From Bacillota bacterium (lineage in GTDB: Bacteria > Bacillota > Clostridia > Lachnospirales > Lachnospiraceae): a DNA stretch of 8,755 nucleotides. Below, in pieces: positions 6,424-8,755 of this stretch (the first letter of the stretch is position 1; every line of letters starts with the position of its first letter). The notes below the pieces were generated by a model. It was not told the DNA's origin. It searched no databases and saw only the letters and a list, made by a program, of their open reading frames with translations. The stretch is taken from contig JAEWPN010000130.1 of the NCBI GenBank assembly GCA_023399455.1, positions 1-8,755 on the forward strand, in the 5' to 3' direction. A program made the translations under genes and the position numbers.

Positions 6424-7257
6424 CTATTCGAAAATATTCTGATAATAATCGTCGGTAAAGGAATCCAAAAAGCCTTCGTCCAAATTCATAAACTGATAGG
6501 AGATCTGCTTCTTCATCTTATCCACCCGTTTGAAATACCGGCTTTCCTCACTTTCTTCTTCCACGTCCTCAAAAAGTCCTGCATCCACGCTTTCTGCAGT
6601 CAGGTTCTCCGAACACCATTTCGTGATTTCGCTGGTCAGATTGTTTTCTGATTCCGCCTTTTGCGCCAGTATCTTCGAGGACTTCATGGATACGACTCCC
6701 ATCACCACGAACAACACGAATAGAACACCCATCACACCGCAGATCATATACCGGTTCATGATATTGATGGATACCGGAATAACTCCTGCAAAAATCAGGA
6801 TAATCGCGATCAGCCCAACGCTTCCCAGAATCAACAGCAAATACGCAGAAGAACGATTCTCCTCCGCCTTCTTGGCACTATTTTGGTAAACCCCTTTCCC
6901 CCGACCGGTTAAGGAAAGCGGCACCACATCGCCGTCTGCGGCGGGCTCTCCCCCTTCCGCTTTCTCTTTTTCCTTTTCCTCTTTAAAAAACACATCGACT
7001 GCAAGCGCCGCTTTACGCCGTTCCTCACCGCTTACGAACAGCTCGTACACCTCATCTTTCAAATCGAAGGATGTATATGCCGACTTTATCTGGTTAAAAT
7101 GCAGAAATTCTTTCAGCCTCTCCATCTGCTCCTTCTCTCCAAAGGTAAGAGGCTCGTCCACACTTCCTTCTAACGTGTCTTTAAGCTCTACCCCGCAATC
7201 GGCGCATACCGTTACGCCTTCTCTATATTCGTTTTTACATTTCGGACACCAAGGCAT
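6424..7257 (-). CDS. Zinc-ribbon membrane protein of unknown function
   Basis: A 277-aa protein I cannot assign to a characterised family. The N-terminus is a zinc ribbon, CPKC at 4-7 and CADC at 18-21. Residues about 43-92 (from EQMERLKEFL to AVDVFF) have the alpha-beta pattern of the DUF2007 'putative signal transducing' fold that often accompanies such ribbons; this is a resemblance only. A charged Lys/Glu linker (92-104) follows, then two membrane segments at about 139-162 and 171-190. The cytoplasmic tail (about 191-277) includes an acidic stretch (230-239). Both ends are predicted inside the cell. GGGAGGGG lies 5 bases before ATG 7255-7257, a strong ribosome site. It sits 36 bases after the MORN-repeat gene and 14 before rlmH. 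The Lachnospiraceae-like context suggests a lineage-restricted accessory; no enzymatic motif is visible. Confidence 0.85.
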   Translation of the reverse strand: MPWCPKCKNEYREGVTVCADCGVELKDTLEGSVDEPLTFGEKEQMERLKEFLHFNQIKSAYTSFDLKDEVYELFVSGEERRKAALAVDVFFKEEKEKEKAEGGEPAADGDVVPLSLTGRGKGVYQNSAKKAEENRSSAYLLLILGSVGLIAIILIFAGVIPVSINIMNRYMICGVMGVLFVLFVVMGVVSMKSSKILAQKAESENNLTSEITKWCSENLTAESVDAGLFEDVEEESEESRYFKRVDKMKKQISYQFMNLDEGFLDSFTDDYYQNIFE

Positions 7258-7293
7258 TGTTACCCCTCCCGCACTCTTTTTTTGTCCGGCAAA

Positions 7294-8361
7294 TTATTGT
7301 TTCGCCGCGGATATCAATCCGTTTACCCCTTGATTTACGTTCTCTTTTTCGGTTACCCATTGATAGTTGTCTTTATTTGTCAATTCAACGATTACCGGAT
7401 ACTGTCCTTTCTTATCTTTCTCGCCCAAGGACTGCCATACGCCGTTCTTCGCCGTACCGCTCCACTCTTTGATGTTATTGTCTTTATAGTAATTGGTAAT
7501 ATAAATCTCCCCGTCATAAAGACCATCCTTAAAATTGCCTATAAAATTTCGGTTGTAGCCTACGTTCGCCTCCATGTTTTCCACAATGAAATCATAGTGC
7601 TCAGCACCTTCTCCATTCGGCAGGTCATTGCTCCAGCTTCCAGAATAGCTATGCTGCAAATACAAACTATCCTTCGCTTTTACGTTCTGATCGTACACAT
7701 AATACTTGATCCACATTCCGTCTCCGCTTCTGACGCCATTTTTCCACTCACCATAATAATACTGATTATCAGCATATATTGCAAGTCCTTTACCGCTTGG
7801 TCGGTTATTTTCATCCGTATCTCCGAAATAATAATACTTAACGGAGCCGGAAAGCTTCTGTGACGCGGCTCTATATCTGGGCAGATATGCCAGATCCTCC
7901 ACCGCCTCCATATTTCCGTCTTCCCAATATCCCCTCATTTCAGACATCTGTCTGGACATATCGATTTCTACTGTGGATAAATTCTCAGAAGCCTCCTTCT
8001 GCCATTTCGCGGTTGTCTTCCCATTGTCTCTTCCAGCGGCCTGCTCCTCATCAATAATGCTTTCCTCCGGGATGTCCTCATCTTCCTCTATCACCACAGC
8101 CGGCTCCCCAGTTGCTTCTTCGCCTTCCGTTTCGCTCTCCTCTTCCTGCTCCTTTATCTCGGAATCATCAATATTCTGCGCATCTTTACCCTGCGTACTA
8201 TTGGCATATTCCATAATATCCGTCTGAAGCTTACTGTTCGTGTCCAGCATTTCCCGTCTGTCGATTTCGTGTACGATAAAGCTGATGCCGCAGATGATAA
8301 CGATGAGCACCACTGCAATTCCTATCGTTATTAACTTCACTTTATTGCTGCTATCCTTCAC
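7294..8361 (-). CDS. Membrane-anchored MORN-repeat protein of unknown function
   Basis: A 355-aa protein with a lysine-containing N-terminus, one membrane helix (about 10-30) and a large part predicted outside the membrane by the positive-inside rule. After the helix comes a very acidic low-complexity linker (about 64-106, mostly Glu and Asp). A MORN-like array follows: YYYGEWKNGVRSGDGMWI (201-218), YSGSWSNDLPNGEGAEHY (239-256), FIGNFKDGLYDGEIYI (273-288) and a partial SGTAKNGVW (301-309). MORN repeats are short beta-hairpins used in binding and scaffolding. Translation must begin at GTG 8359-8361; AGAGAGG lies 6 bases upstream and no in-frame ATG occurs until residue 38. It starts 12 bases after the Dabb gene's stop, within the same purine-rich run, implying coupling. 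There is no convincing lipobox or signal-peptidase site, so a permanent membrane anchor is favoured. No enzyme domain is recognised. Confidence 0.86.
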   Translation of the reverse strand: MKDSSNKVKLITIGIAVVLIVIICGISFIVHEIDRREMLDTNSKLQTDIMEYANSTQGKDAQNIDDSEIKEQEEESETEGEEATGEPAVVIEEDEDIPEESIIDEEQAAGRDNGKTTAKWQKEASENLSTVEIDMSRQMSEMRGYWEDGNMEAVEDLAYLPRYRAASQKLSGSVKYYYFGDTDENNRPSGKGLAIYADNQYYYGEWKNGVRSGDGMWIKYYVYDQNVKAKDSLYLQHSYSGSWSNDLPNGEGAEHYDFIVENMEANVGYNRNFIGNFKDGLYDGEIYITNYYKDNNIKEWSGTAKNGVWQSLGEKDKKGQYPVIVELTNKDNYQWVTEKENVNQGVNGLISAAKQ

Positions 8362-8373
8362 ATTTAACCTCTC

Positions 8374-8676
8374 TTATCTCTCTTCATAATCAAAACATGA
8401 CCTATTGTATGTAACGCTTCCCACATACGAAGCCGCTTTAACATGTGCCGGATGTTTCTGATAAGCATTCAAGGCCTCCACCGATTCAAAAGCAGAAATC
8501 AACGCTATATCTCTATTGCTCGAAGGCAGTTCATCGATCACTACTTCCAGGGAAAGCACTCCCGACACCTCGGATTTTACACCCTCTAACTGCTTCTTAA
8601 CAGCTTTTGCTGCCTCTTTTTTTTCCTTCTCGGATAATTCTTCATTCAAATTCCAAAATACAATATGATGTACCAT
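8374..8676 (-). CDS. Dabb (stress-responsive alpha/beta-barrel) family protein
   Basis: A 100-aa soluble protein of the Dabb family (dimeric alpha/beta-barrel, ferredoxin-like). Diagnostic features are the start MVHHIVFW, LEVVIDELPSSNRDIALIS (43-61), FESVEALNAYQKHPAHVKAA (63-82) and the end of the barrel strand at VGSVTYNRSCFDYE (85-98). Length matches the family norm (95-105 aa). The start is fixed by the family N-terminus and by an in-frame TGA 9 bases upstream. A GGAGG lies 13 bases before the ATG, longer spacing than usual. Homologues bind small molecules, and a few act as cyclases or monooxygenase-like enzymes; no substrate can be predicted here. It is the first gene after the promoter at the right edge and is followed after 12 bases by the MORN-repeat gene. 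Confidence 0.92.
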   Translation of the reverse strand: MVHHIVFWNLNEELSEKEKKEAAKAVKKQLEGVKSEVSGVLSLEVVIDELPSSNRDIALISAFESVEALNAYQKHPAHVKAASYVGSVTYNRSCFDYEER

Positions 8677-8732
8677 TTTGTCGTCTCAGCCTCCGTTTAC
8701 TTTTGGTTTTTATTTCCTAACACTACTATGCA

Positions 8733-8741
8733 ATTATACCA
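8733..8741 (-). promoter_or_regulatory. Extended -10 promoter upstream of the Dabb gene
   Basis: On the minus strand the sequence reads TGGTATAAT, a perfect TATAAT preceded by the extended -10 TGn motif. A -35 hexamer at 16-17 base spacing would fall at or beyond the window edge, so it cannot be judged. The predicted start near 8726 gives a leader of about 50 bases with a GGAGG ribosome site. This is the best general promoter in the window and would serve the Dabb, MORN, zinc-ribbon, rlmH and pdp genes, and possibly more. Confidence 0.65.
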
Positions 8742-8755
8742 CAGTAATAATGAAT

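Noticed and set aside
7258..7293. Possible terminator between the MORN and zinc-ribbon genes
   Set aside because: There is a short run of A on the minus strand but no GC-rich stem followed by a T run in the direction of transcription.
7282..7863. Long plus-strand open frame (193 codons) opposite the MORN-repeat gene
   Set aside because: It is hydrophobic only because it is the antisense of acidic and aromatic codons; the minus-strand frame has clear MORN repeats, a ribosome site and operon context.
8287..8305. Possible lipoprotein signal (VIIC) in the MORN protein
   Set aside because: The residues before Cys24 do not fit the L-[AS]-[GA]-C lipobox and the helix continues past the cysteine.

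Overview
The window reads as a chromosomal segment from a spore-forming, low-to-mid GC Gram-positive, most likely a Clostridia member of the Lachnospiraceae type. The evidence is the sporulation pair yqfC-yqfD directly ahead of phoH, a PgpH/YqfF-type membrane protein and ybeY (a classic Firmicutes cluster), purine-rich Shine-Dalgarno sites, and protein sequences of clostridial flavour. No mobile element, CRISPR array, tRNA or rRNA was seen. No stretch longer than about 80 bases lacks a gene.

Every credible gene lies on the minus strand, so transcription runs from right to left. At the right edge an extended -10 promoter (8733-8741) precedes a 100-aa Dabb-family protein (8374-8676). It is followed by a GTG-started, membrane-anchored MORN-repeat protein (7294-8361), a zinc-ribbon protein with two membrane segments (6424-7257), the 23S rRNA methyltransferase RlmH (5930-6409) and pyrimidine-nucleoside phosphorylase (4580-5884). 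Next come yqfC (4251-4559), yqfD (2936-4198), phoH (1879-2910), a shortened PgpH-like HD-domain membrane protein (705-1892), ybeY (221-721), and the start of a probable flippase-type membrane protein cut by the left edge (1-177). Gaps are 12-52 bases, and two junctions overlap (14 and 17 bases). I see no intrinsic terminator, so one long transcript with possible internal starts is plausible.

By function there are three groups: ribosome maturation and RNA handling (RlmH, YbeY, PhoH), sporulation (YqfC, YqfD), and nucleoside salvage (Pdp). Alongside these sit two uncharacterised membrane proteins, one with a zinc ribbon and one with MORN repeats.

The most notable observation is the PgpH-like protein. 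It keeps the eight membrane spans and the family's C-terminal signature, but it lacks the large extracytoplasmic domain and has HR where catalytic members have HD, so it is probably not an active c-di-AMP phosphodiesterase. A second point is the start of yqfC, which has no visible Shine-Dalgarno sequence and sits directly behind a sigma-E-like element that would give a nearly leaderless transcript. I did not find a convincing wholly new system; this is largely a conserved core-genome neighbourhood with a few lineage-specific twists.
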